The translations under genes and the position numbers were made by a program. DNA of 64,000 nt, taken from NCBI GenBank assembly GCA_035327565.1, contig DAOLDB010000015.1, positions 1-64,000 of the forward strand. Reading direction: 5' to 3'. The DNA comes from JABDLO01 sp035327565. GTDB taxonomy: Bacteria > Bacteroidota > Bacteroidia > Chitinophagales > Saprospiraceae. Below, piece by piece: positions 17,483 through 26,106 of this stretch (positions are counted from its first letter, which is position 1; each line of letters begins with the position of its first letter). Under the pieces are notes generated by a model that was not told the origin of the DNA, ran no database searches, and saw only the letters and a program-made list of their open reading frames with translations.

Positions 17483-20400
17483 TTACCAGCCGGGGATTAT
17501 GTTCAAGCCAAATGAGGGACGGCCGTTTTGGTGAAGAGGCCAGGCATAATAGGGTTCCAGAATCATGGCTCCAAATAAATTGATACGCAATGCAACACCA
17601 GCACTGGTAGCCAGGAATGGTTTTAAAAACTGCTCTTCCAGAACAGGTTGTCCTCCGGGCCCGATAATGATATTGCCATCCTCATCTCTTCGGGGTACTA
17701 ACATCGGCATACCATCTCTCAAATGATTGAATTCGTTGAATGCCACGCCTGCATCAAAAAAGAATGCAAGGTCAGAGAAGAGAAAGCCGGTGCTGATCAA
17801 TGATAAATTTCTGGGCCCGGTAAAAGGAATTCGGATTTCAAAATTAGTCAATGCCATTTTTGTACCTATCAACTGACCAAAATTTATCCCTTGTTCCTCA
17901 ACACCTCGCGTGTTAAAAATGGAACCATAGCCTCTAACAAATCCCATATCTCCCACGTAAATAGGCCATACGGAATTTTCCGTCTGTTCAAAACGCAAAT
18001 AACTCATTCCCCTCCAAGCAAATGAAAAAGGCTTTTTCCATATGTATCTTCTGAAATCCATAATAGCCCCATAGTATTGATCGGTTCCGGTGACATATTC
18101 CAGTCCAATCCTGAAACGTTGACCAGCCAAAGGAGAGGTTAAACCAAAATATGAATTGTCACCAACCAAAGCCAGATTACCATTAAAACCAAATCCTTTT
18201 CGAAGGGTATAGAAAGGATTTAGCATGATTTCATCTCCGATTTCTTGTTTATTTCTGTCCTGGGCGGTGAGCCTGTAAGTAAAAGAGGAAGGGTCGAAAA
18301 AGTAAAAATCATCGTATATATCATAGCGAAAACTTCGATATCTCGGTCCTAAATTTCCTTCCAGTCGCAATGTGGTGGAAAAGGGATAATGAGCAAAAAT
18401 GTCGAGAGCATCGTCAAAAATTCTCAGAATGTGGAAAGATTGTTTTAATGTGGTGATCGGACGTCCATCAATAACAACAGAAGAATTATCTTCAGCAAAA
18501 GTGACAAATCCGGTTCTCAAAGGTACGTGAGAAAGTCCCAGCCCCCAGGCCAACCGGTTTTTCCGGTTAAGGTAGGCAAATTGCCCACCTACGTCGAGGA
18601 TTTCTCCATTCATTGCAATGACAGTAAAGATCTGATTATCGCCCAGAATATCAGAGAATAAAAACTGAGCCCCTCCCTGTAGTCCGGTGTAGTTCCTGAA
18701 AACATTCCCGGTTGACACACCGATACCTCCGCCTCCGCCAATATAATCCAACTTAAATTGCGGTCTGTAGGGGACGTTACTGAACATAAAAGGATCAACC
18801 AAAGCCACATTATCAATGTTGTTGAGGTTTGCATTGACGATGTCTGTAACTTCAGGATTATTAAAGGGCAAGGTTCCGGCATCAAAGGATACTGACTTGG
18901 GGTCTATCCTTCGGTTCAGCAATTGCTCAGAGGACGCCTGATAAATACTGTAAGAACCACCATAGTAATGGGTGTACATCACCCGGTCTCTACGTGTGGA
19001 TACAGCGATAGCCGGTGAATATCGGGTGATCCCACTGATTCCGGTAAGCAGATCGGTCATTTGTAAGACTTCACCAGAAAAAGGAATATATTTATATAAG
19101 TTTCTGAAGCCGTCCCGGTCGGAATAAAAATAAATATTGTCCTCATGATCAAACATGGGATTGAGGTTATCAGCTCCATGAAATACATCCAGGATAGTGA
19201 TCCGATTACTTACTAAATCCATAATAGCCAGATCCATCGTATATTTCCCAAAAGTCCTGCCCTGATCAAAACTTCTTTTATCATAGGAAAAAACCAGCTT
19301 AGAACCATCGGATGAATGGGAGGCATGGATGGCTGAATATTTATCATTGGTCAATTGAGTGACAAGCTTTGTTCGCAAATCAAACTGAAACAGGTCAGAT
19401 TGTCCATCTACCAGACCGGTCACGACAATATGCCTTCCGTCGGGAGCCCACGAAGGTCCGGAAAAAGCAGGCACTCCCGGAATGGTCAGAGTTTCGGTTG
19501 TTTTTCCTGATTCAGCATCTTTAATAACCAACACGTTTTCTCCTCTTCTGAAAGCAACAAATGCAAATTCGCGGCCATTGGGAGAAAAAGTACCTGCTGA
19601 TTCCAGATAATTGAAATTATCCAGATCGCTGTCATTAACTAAACTGGCAACTTTACGTATGATCTCGCCGGTTTGAGCATCAGCCAGAAACAAATCGGTA
19701 GAAAAAAGATCCCTCTCAGATAAAAATATTACATAGCGCCCATTGGGACTCATAGCCGGAGAAACATTAATCCTCCCGGAGTTCTCAGCCGATAATAATT
19801 TTCTTCCCTGAGGCATTTCCACCTTTCCTTCCAACCAGGGCTTGTAGTGGTTTCGAAGGCCAGATTCCCAAATTTCACTCAGGTTTTCCATACTCATTCC
19901 CAGCATGTTTTCAATAGTGTATTGAACACCGAACAATGCCGTATTTCTGAATAATGGCTTGATCACACCATCACCATAGAGTCCGGCAAGAAAGGAAATC
20001 ATGGCCTGCCCGTATCGGTATGGAAAATAACGCGGATGAGCCAGCCTTCTCACATTAGGGATGTCATCATTTAAAATGGCATCACGCATCCACATTGCTG
20101 TGTAGGGATCCACCCGACCAATGGACATATATTCAGCCATCCCTTCTACTAACCATAAAGGCAAATTGGCAAGAGATTGCAGATTGGTTGAATCGCTGTT
20201 AAGTATAGAATTAAACTGGAAAGCATGAACTATCTCATGTCCCAGCACCTGTTTCGTTTGTTGATTGGTAAAGGTGACAGGCATGATGACCCGGTTTTTA
20301 AAAGCTTCAGTAACCCCTCCAGTACCCACACCAATTCCGCCGGAAATGGTATTGGTCATTTGAAATTCTGCGTGGTTAGCATAGAAGATCATAGGATTTT

Positions 20401-20647
20401 TCTTGACAAGGTCTTCCTGCAAAACCGCTTTATGAAAGTCATACCAGAGCTCAGACAATTGTCCCAGGTGTTCAACTACTTCCTGATTCTTAAAATAGTG
20501 ATAGATCTGATAATGCTCTGTCTCTTTCACTTTGAAATCAAAGCTTCTGTAGCGGGGTTTGTTCCTACCAAAATATTGAGCCTCCAGCACTGTAGAGGAA
20601 AGAATTCCAATGATGAGAAATAATATAAACCGATTCATCACAAACAT
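17483..20647 (-). CDS. Peptidase MA-like, TolB-type propeller and outer-membrane barrel fusion
   Basis: A 1054-residue protein of three parts. A signal peptide (cleavage after LEAQ) precedes a gluzincin-like zinc domain with HEIVH at residues 137-141 and a likely third ligand Glu168 in WLVEGMAEYM. Residues about 270-560 hold TolB/WD40-like propeller blades (SPAMSPNGRYVIFLSERD, SWAPDGRHIVVTG, SHSSDGSKLVFSY). The C-terminal 430 residues are amphipathic strands ending in an Omp85/BamA-style barrel (GVALRINLFGAMILEPYYAWPL ... FGLNIIPGW). It likely sits in the outer membrane. All zinc residues needed for activity are present; the substrate is unknown. Confidence 0.85.
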   Translation of the reverse strand: MFVMNRFILFLIIGILSSTVLEAQYFGRNKPRYRSFDFKVKETEHYQIYHYFKNQEVVEHLGQLSELWYDFHKAVLQEDLVKKNPMIFYANHAEFQMTNTISGGIGVGTGGVTEAFKNRVIMPVTFTNQQTKQVLGHEIVHAFQFNSILNSDSTNLQSLANLPLWLVEGMAEYMSIGRVDPYTAMWMRDAILNDDIPNVRRLAHPRYFPYRYGQAMISFLAGLYGDGVIKPLFRNTALFGVQYTIENMLGMSMENLSEIWESGLRNHYKPWLEGKVEMPQGRKLLSAENSGRINVSPAMSPNGRYVIFLSERDLFSTDLFLADAQTGEIIRKVASLVNDSDLDNFNYLESAGTFSPNGREFAFVAFRRGENVLVIKDAESGKTTETLTIPGVPAFSGPSWAPDGRHIVVTGLVDGQSDLFQFDLRTKLVTQLTNDKYSAIHASHSSDGSKLVFSYDKRSFDQGRTFGKYTMDLAIMDLVSNRITILDVFHGADNLNPMFDHEDNIYFYSDRDGFRNLYKYIPFSGEVLQMTDLLTGISGITRYSPAIAVSTRRDRVMYTHYYGGSYSIYQASSEQLLNRRIDPKSVSFDAGTLPFNNPEVTDIVNANLNNIDNVALVDPFMFSNVPYRPQFKLDYIGGGGGIGVSTGNVFRNYTGLQGGAQFLFSDILGDNQIFTVIAMNGEILDVGGQFAYLNRKNRLAWGLGLSHVPLRTGFVTFAEDNSSVVIDGRPITTLKQSFHILRIFDDALDIFAHYPFSTTLRLEGNLGPRYRSFRYDIYDDFYFFDPSSFTYRLTAQDRNKQEIGDEIMLNPFYTLRKGFGFNGNLALVGDNSYFGLTSPLAGQRFRIGLEYVTGTDQYYGAIMDFRRYIWKKPFSFAWRGMSYLRFEQTENSVWPIYVGDMGFVRGYGSIFNTRGVEEQGINFGQLIGTKMALTNFEIRIPFTGPRNLSLISTGFLFSDLAFFFDAGVAFNEFNHLRDGMPMLVPRRDEDGNIIIGPGGQPVLEEQFLKPFLATSAGVALRINLFGAMILEPYYAWPLHQNGRPSFGLNIIPGW

Positions 20648-20701
20648 TTTAATTATTACCCATAAAATCCCGGGTACGATAAAAGTGCTTTGTCACTTTA
20701 A

Positions 20702-20709
20702 CAAATATA
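20702..20709 (-). promoter_or_regulatory. Bacteroidota -7 element upstream of the barrel fusion
   Basis: On the minus strand this reads TATATTTG, a perfect -7 element, about 55 bases before the start codon at 20647. A TTTG lies farther upstream than the usual spacing, so the -33 part is unclear. The other 250 bases of the gap to the next gene show nothing I can name. Confidence 0.45.
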
Positions 20710-20966
20710 CCCTTATGGGAAGTTCTGAAAAGAAACAAAGAGTTGTTTTTTTATTTTAGTCTTCAAAGATTACAAGTTGTAAACTCTGTTTCTGCCAGTG
20801 TATGTTCTTTAAACATAATTTACGCAAAATGTTATATAGTGGGTTGGGACACCACGCGTTAATTTATTCTTAAACATCTGAAAGGATGATTATATAGTAA
20901 GAGTAAAGGAAGAATCAGGTTTTTATTTACTTTGAGTTTTGTGTTTTAGCCGGCATTACACATAAT

Positions 20967-22334
20967 TTATCGGATAATTGTAATGTCTCCCTTAATGATC
21001 TTAATATTATTAGGATTCTGAGAGGGAGAAAACTTAAAAAGCCAAACTAATACTTGAGGTTGAAGCAGCTTTCCTTTAAACATCCCATCAAAAGTTGATG
21101 ATTTATTGTTTTTGTCAAAAAAAACCAAATTTCCCCATCGATCATAGATATATAGCTCTCCTTCAAATTCAACATCAGAATCATAATAGAAAACAGCTGA
21201 TGAATTATTTCCGCCGGGTGTAGGATTAAAAATATTTGGAGCATATACTGACACCTGACAATGGGTTTCTCTAACCTCAAAATACATTGTTATTCCTCCA
21301 CAAAGGCTGTCAATTGAAGCATAATATTGACCGGGAGAATGAATTTCAATGGATTGTCCAGTAATTCCATTATTCCATGATCCAGGCACAGGCAGATGGG
21401 TTTCTAAAGTGAGTTTTTGGCCCGGACATATGCTGGTATCAATGTGAAGGTCATCTTTAAATAACCCTATAATTTGAACAGTATCCTTCAAGTAACACGA
21501 GCCTGCATCGGCAAGGATAACATAGGTCCCCGGCTCATCAATCGACCTTCTTCCACCAAACACATTATCTTCCCATATCAAATCCAGGTTATAAAATTCA
21601 ATATCAAAATGAATAACCGAGTCTTTGCACAAATAAAGAACATCGGGCAACACATCAAATGGATCTACAATGATATCGTCTACAAAAAAGTAACTAAAAT
21701 GTAAGCTGGACGAAGTTATACAGTCGGCAATGGTTTCTTCATCGGTTTTTAGGTTTCCTATCTGAATACGGATTTCATTTCCTTCTCCGGTATAGCAAGA
21801 CTGTAGCAATGTCCAGGTGGAAATATCATCAATGATTTCTTCCGGCTCAATAGCCATAATTGCTTCAGAACGGTTGGTGATAAAATTCAATCCAATCCCA
21901 TTGGTAAAACAAAAAGTACTTTCGATATCAGAGGGACATCTTCCCCAGGGACGAACATGCATGGCTACATAATAATCTATCCCCTTTTTCATGGGACTAA
22001 GGAAATGTGTTGAAAATAATTCTCTGCTGGAATGTCCATATGTAGCGATACCGGCAAAAGCGTTGCCCGAATTAGGATTAACGGTAGTACAAGGTAAGAT
22101 CAAAGGGGGTCTTAAAAATCCCAATGTCGCTTCAGTGTGGAACAAGTCCGGAGTTTGATTATCGATGCGCCAGGGCACAGCCAGTTCAAGCAATCCTGAT
22201 ATAGTAACCTGCCCTGTTAAAGTCTCGAATCCGGGATTAGGAACAATATTTTGACAGGGAAGAAAATGTAAAAACTGAAACTGAACAAAAAAAAACAAGA
22301 ATAATCGCAATGAACAATACTTTATTTTCCACAA
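20967..22334 (-). CDS. Secreted protein with type B gliding-associated (CHU_C) sorting domain
   Basis: A 455-residue exported protein starting at a TTG, with a strongly hydrophobic signal (LFLFFFVQFQFLHFLPCQ). The mature part opens with NIVPNPGFE, the start of a jelly-roll type module, followed by segments resembling gliding-motility-associated repeats (LYLCKDSVIHFDIE, SICPGQKLTLETH). The last 90 residues are the CHU_C domain: YAPNIFNPTPGGNN and LYIYDRWGNLVFFD, diagnostic of T9SS type B sorting. It should be exported by T9SS to the surface. A ligand or enzyme activity is not visible. Confidence 0.88.
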   Translation of the reverse strand: MWKIKYCSLRLFLFFFVQFQFLHFLPCQNIVPNPGFETLTGQVTISGLLELAVPWRIDNQTPDLFHTEATLGFLRPPLILPCTTVNPNSGNAFAGIATYGHSSRELFSTHFLSPMKKGIDYYVAMHVRPWGRCPSDIESTFCFTNGIGLNFITNRSEAIMAIEPEEIIDDISTWTLLQSCYTGEGNEIRIQIGNLKTDEETIADCITSSSLHFSYFFVDDIIVDPFDVLPDVLYLCKDSVIHFDIEFYNLDLIWEDNVFGGRRSIDEPGTYVILADAGSCYLKDTVQIIGLFKDDLHIDTSICPGQKLTLETHLPVPGSWNNGITGQSIEIHSPGQYYASIDSLCGGITMYFEVRETHCQVSVYAPNIFNPTPGGNNSSAVFYYDSDVEFEGELYIYDRWGNLVFFDKNNKSSTFDGMFKGKLLQPQVLVWLFKFSPSQNPNNIKIIKGDITIIR

Positions 22335-22425
22335 AATATAATAATATTTAACATAATAACTATGATCAAGGGATAATCACAAAATAAGATTATTCAACAA
22401 GCTAAGGTGCAAATGCAAGGCCATG

Positions 22426-23955
22426 TTACAGATCAAACTGAATGCCCTGGGCTAACGGAATTTCAGTACTGTAATTGATGGTGTTGGTCTGCCTTCGCAT
22501 ATAAATCTTCCAGGAATCAGAACCTGATTCGCGTCCACCACCGGTTTCTTTCTCTCCACCGAAGGCACCACCAATTTCTGCACCACTGGTTCCGATATTA
22601 ATATTGGCAATGCCACAATCCGAGCCAGCAGCACTTAAGAACAATTCGGATTCCCTGATATCACGGGTCATGATGGCAGAAGAGAGACCCTGTGGCACAT
22701 CGTTTTGTATAGCAATGGCTTCCTCCACAGAACCTGAATATTTAATGAGGTACAAAATGGGGGCAAAAGTCTCATGTTGGACAATGGGTAAATGATTAGT
22801 AACTTCAGCAATACAGGGTCTTACATAGCAGCCGCTATTATATTCCGCCCCATCAAGGATTCCCCCTTCGACTATAAAATGACCTCCCTGGTCTTTTACA
22901 GACTGAATAGTAAGAAGGTATTGCTTAACAGAATCTTTGTCGATCAAAGGACCAGTGTGGTTAGATTCATCAAGAGGGTTGCCAATCTTCAATTGAGCAT
23001 AGGCATGAATAAGTCGGTCACGCACTTCATTATAAACGGACTTATGAACAATCAACCGACGGGTGGTGGTACACCTTTGTCCACAGGTGCCAACTGCGCC
23101 AAAAACAGCCCCTGCAATCACTAGCTTAATGTCTGCAGTAGGAGTGATGATTATGGCGTTATTTCCGCCTAGCTCCAGAAGAGTTTTTCCTAGCCTTCGA
23201 GCCACTGCCTCTGCAACCTGTCTTCCCATCCGGGTACTTCCGGTTGCCGAAATAAGGGGAAGACGAGAATCGTTACTCAACCACTCACCCACTTTATAGT
23301 CACCATTTATTATGCAACTAACACCTTCCGGAACATTATTTCTTGTAAGAACCTTGTGGAAAAGCTTTTGACAGGCCACAGAGCATAATGGTGTTTTTTC
23401 ACTGCCTTTCCAAACTACACAATCTCCGCAGACCAAAGCAATCATAGCATTCCAGGACCAAACGGCCACTGGAAAATTGAACGCCGAAATTATGCCGACA
23501 ACTCCCAAGGGATGCCATTGTTCGTACATTCTGTGAAAGGGTCTTTCCGAATGCATTGTCAGACCGTATAACTGGCGGGAGAGTCCTACGGCAAAATCAC
23601 ATATGTCGATCATTTCTTGTACTTCTCCCAGGCCTTCCTGTACGGATTTTCCCATTTCATAAGATACGAGACGACCCAGAGCAACTTTGTGTTTTCTTAG
23701 TTCATCACCATATTGTCTCACAATTTCTCCTCTTCTGGGTGCAGGCACTAGCCTCCACTCCCTAAAAGCGATGACAGCGGATTTGACAACATGTTCATAT
23801 TCTTCCCGGGAGGTTTTGCTTACTTTGCCAATCAATTTTCCATCAACCGGGGAAAAAGATTCTAAATATTGACTGGAGTTGGAGGAATGTACACCAGTCC
23901 AGGACCCGTTATTTGTTGATTGAAGACCTAAATCCTTGAGAAATGTTAAATCCAT
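22426..23955 (-). CDS. Aldehyde dehydrogenase of the ALDH7 (antiquitin / piperideine-6-carboxylate dehydrogenase) type
   Basis: A 509-residue NAD(P)-dependent dehydrogenase. The family markers are FNFPVAVWSWN, LELGGNNAIII, the catalytic Cys in GTCGQRCTTTRRL and the C-terminal FGGEKETGGGRESGSDSWKIYMRRQT. The C-terminal segment is closest to ALDH7/AmaB, which oxidises alpha-aminoadipate semialdehyde in lysine degradation; the neighbours offer no lysine-pathway gene, so the specific substrate is inference. Full length. A perfect -7 element is upstream. Confidence 0.9.
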   Translation of the reverse strand: MDLTFLKDLGLQSTNNGSWTGVHSSNSSQYLESFSPVDGKLIGKVSKTSREEYEHVVKSAVIAFREWRLVPAPRRGEIVRQYGDELRKHKVALGRLVSYEMGKSVQEGLGEVQEMIDICDFAVGLSRQLYGLTMHSERPFHRMYEQWHPLGVVGIISAFNFPVAVWSWNAMIALVCGDCVVWKGSEKTPLCSVACQKLFHKVLTRNNVPEGVSCIINGDYKVGEWLSNDSRLPLISATGSTRMGRQVAEAVARRLGKTLLELGGNNAIIITPTADIKLVIAGAVFGAVGTCGQRCTTTRRLIVHKSVYNEVRDRLIHAYAQLKIGNPLDESNHTGPLIDKDSVKQYLLTIQSVKDQGGHFIVEGGILDGAEYNSGCYVRPCIAEVTNHLPIVQHETFAPILYLIKYSGSVEEAIAIQNDVPQGLSSAIMTRDIRESELFLSAAGSDCGIANINIGTSGAEIGGAFGGEKETGGGRESGSDSWKIYMRRQTNTINYSTEIPLAQGIQFDL

Positions 23956-24021
23956 ATGAATGTGATTTTAAAAAACCGGATTCAACATTGAAAACCGGCA
24001 AATGGTTGATTTGTTGGAGCG

Positions 24022-24029
24022 CAAAAGTA
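24022..24029 (-). promoter_or_regulatory. Bacteroidota -7 element upstream of the ALDH7-type gene
   Basis: On the minus strand it reads TACTTTTG, a perfect TAnnTTTG, about 67 bases upstream of the start at 23955. A TTTG is present farther upstream, at a spacing of about 24 bases, longer than usual. Confidence 0.4.
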
Positions 24030-24237
24030 ATAATTAGTATGGGTAGTTCCATCCAAATGCACTCTTATTTGAAAGATATCAACAGGAATGATTTTTATCA
24101 ACTGCGATTATTTCCATCTGAAATGATTAATTTTGAATAATTAAGTCTTTATTAATTAAGGGACTGATCTTAGTTTTATTTTAATGTAATGGGTATGAAC
24201 ACAGGAGGTGTGTTCCATCCAAATGAACTTTTGTAAA

Positions 24238-25017
24238 ATGGAAAACAATCCAACCGGAATATATTTTGAATTACTCGCAGCAAAAAGGGAGGGACGAAAA
24301 AAACTTGCTGTTTTAATCGATCCTGACAAGTTGAGACTGGGAAAAATCAACCAGGTCATAGAATTAGCCTCCAGACATGGGGTAGATTATTTTTTTATCG
24401 GAGGCAGTCTCGTTGTCAATGATATGCTGGATAATGTTCTCCAGGAAATCAAACAGAAGTGCAGTATTCCGATGATATTATTTCCGGGAAATTCTTTTCA
24501 ATTGAGTTATAAAGCAGACGCGTTGTTATTCCTTTCTTTGATTTCGGGGAGAAATGCCGAACTCCTGATCGGTAAACATGTAGTAACAGCGCCTTTTTTA
24601 AAGTTGAGCCCATTGGAGATATTGTCTACTGGATATATATTGATCGATGGTGGGGTTCCGACGACAGTAAGTTATATGAGCAATACCCAGCCCATACCTT
24701 CCAACAAAGACGATATAGCCTTGTGTACGGCAATGGCTGGAGAAATGTTAGGAATGAAGCTTGTATTTTTGGATGCAGGCAGTGGGGCGGCACACCCAGT
24801 GCCGGAATCCATGATCAATCTGGTAGCATCGGGCATTCAAATACCGGTGATCGTGGGAGGAGGGATTATTACACCGGAGAAAGCACTAAGGAATGTCAAA
24901 GCAGGTGCGGACGTAATTGTGGTGGGCAATGCCATAGAAAAGAATCCTGAATTAATTCCTGAACTGACTTCCGCCATTCATTCATACCGGATTGCTGACC
25001 GGTTAGTGGAAGGGTAA
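24238..25017 (+). CDS. Geranylgeranylglyceryl phosphate synthase-like protein
   Basis: A TIM-barrel prenyltransferase of the GGGP synthase (group II, Bacteroidota) type, about 259 residues. Motifs read in order: KLAVLIDPDKL, DYFFIGGSL, FPGNSFQLSYKADALLFLSLISGRN, YILIDGG, FLDAGSGAAHPV, VIVGGGIITPEKA and GADVIVVGNAIEKN. The enzyme joins a prenyl group to glycerol-1-phosphate, the first ether bond of archaeal-type lipids; bacterial members exist but the lipid they serve is not settled. An AGGAGG at 24203-24208 precedes GTG 24208 and ATG 24223; I chose ATG 24238 because the family motif starts soon after, but the start is uncertain. Confidence 0.85.
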   Translation: MENNPTGIYFELLAAKREGRKKLAVLIDPDKLRLGKINQVIELASRHGVDYFFIGGSLVVNDMLDNVLQEIKQKCSIPMILFPGNSFQLSYKADALLFLSLISGRNAELLIGKHVVTAPFLKLSPLEILSTGYILIDGGVPTTVSYMSNTQPIPSNKDDIALCTAMAGEMLGMKLVFLDAGSGAAHPVPESMINLVASGIQIPVIVGGGIITPEKALRNVKAGADVIVVGNAIEKNPELIPELTSAIHSYRIADRLVEG

Positions 25018-25052
25018 TGATTATACATTTGTTCATTTTTAAATAAGAAAAC

Positions 25053-25997
25053 TTGAGAAGAGGTATCGTTGTAAAGTCAACCGGAAGTTGGTACAATGTA
25101 AAGCTGGAAAACGGAGAAGTACTGGCATGTCGAATCCGGGGAAAATTTAAACTGGGAGAACTCAAGTTGACCAATCCGGTAGCAGTCGGGGATGTTGTAG
25201 ATATTGAAATGGAAAGCGATCTTAATGGAATGATTGTACAGATTTTGCCCAGAAGAAATTATGTGGTAAGGCAATCTCCCAGGAAAAAACATGATGTGCA
25301 TCTCTTAGCCAGCAATATTGATCAGGCTTTATTAATTGCTACAATTGTTCAACCCAATTTGAAGCAGGGGTTCATAGACCGGTTTTTGCTTATGACAGAA
25401 CCCTACAATATTCCTGTTCATATTGCTTTTAATAAAAGCGATGTGTATGGCGAGGAAGAGCGGGCAATGTACAAATACATAAAGGAGGTGTATGAAAACA
25501 TTGGGTACAGGGTGTTCTTGGTTTCCGCACTCGATAAAACAGGAATAGAGGAATTAAAAATGCTTTTAAAAGATCGATACACTCTGTTGAGCGGGCAGTC
25601 AGGTGTTGGTAAATCAACGTTAATCAATGCCATTGATCCCTCATTTAGCTTGAAAACAGGAGAGCTGTCAGAATATTCAGGTAAAGGTCAGCATACAACG
25701 ACATTTGCAGAAATGTTTCATTTGCAATTAGGTGGCGCAATCATCGATACCCCGGGTATAAAGACTTTGTCGTTTAATCATTTGGAAGTGCTGGACATCG
25801 CACATAATTTTCGTGAATTTTTTGCCGCTTCAGGACAATGTAAATTTTCAAATTGTACTCACCGAAATGAGCCAGGGTGTGCTGTGAAGCGGCTGGTGGA
25901 AAGCGGACAGATTTCGGAGCTCAGGTATATCAATTATGTGACCATTCTGGAAGAGGTAGAGGATCAGAATTATTGGGAAAGGCACAGGGATATATAA
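25053..25997 (+). CDS. rsgA: Ribosome small subunit GTPase RsgA
   Basis: A 314-residue circularly permuted GTPase that helps mature the 30S subunit. The OB-fold (residues 1-80) leads to the G4 motif NKSD near 129, then G1 GQSGVGKS near 181, the G3 DTPG and a C-terminal zinc knuckle CKFSNCTHRNEPGC. It starts at TTG (TTG AGA AGA GGT ATC), as the OB fold begins at once. It lies 35 bases after the GGGP synthase stop and is probably in its operon. Confidence 0.94.
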   Translation: MRRGIVVKSTGSWYNVKLENGEVLACRIRGKFKLGELKLTNPVAVGDVVDIEMESDLNGMIVQILPRRNYVVRQSPRKKHDVHLLASNIDQALLIATIVQPNLKQGFIDRFLLMTEPYNIPVHIAFNKSDVYGEEERAMYKYIKEVYENIGYRVFLVSALDKTGIEELKMLLKDRYTLLSGQSGVGKSTLINAIDPSFSLKTGELSEYSGKGQHTTTFAEMFHLQLGGAIIDTPGIKTLSFNHLEVLDIAHNFREFFAASGQCKFSNCTHRNEPGCAVKRLVESGQISELRYINYVTILEEVEDQNYWERHRDI

Positions 25998-26106
25998 AAC
26001 CAGAATGTTGAACTATATTTTTCAACTTTAAGGAAGCAAACAGAATATAACTTAGTAGTCGTTTTCAATATATGTGGCAACTAATGACCAGGAATAAAAA
26101 TGATTT

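Noticed and set aside
20967..22334. Moving the start of the CHU_C protein downstream of its TTG
   Set aside because: A later start would remove the signal peptide that the family needs.
26007..26026. GTTGAA and TTCAAC inverted repeat after rsgA
   Set aside because: Six-base arms in AT-rich DNA and no T-run; chance is likely.
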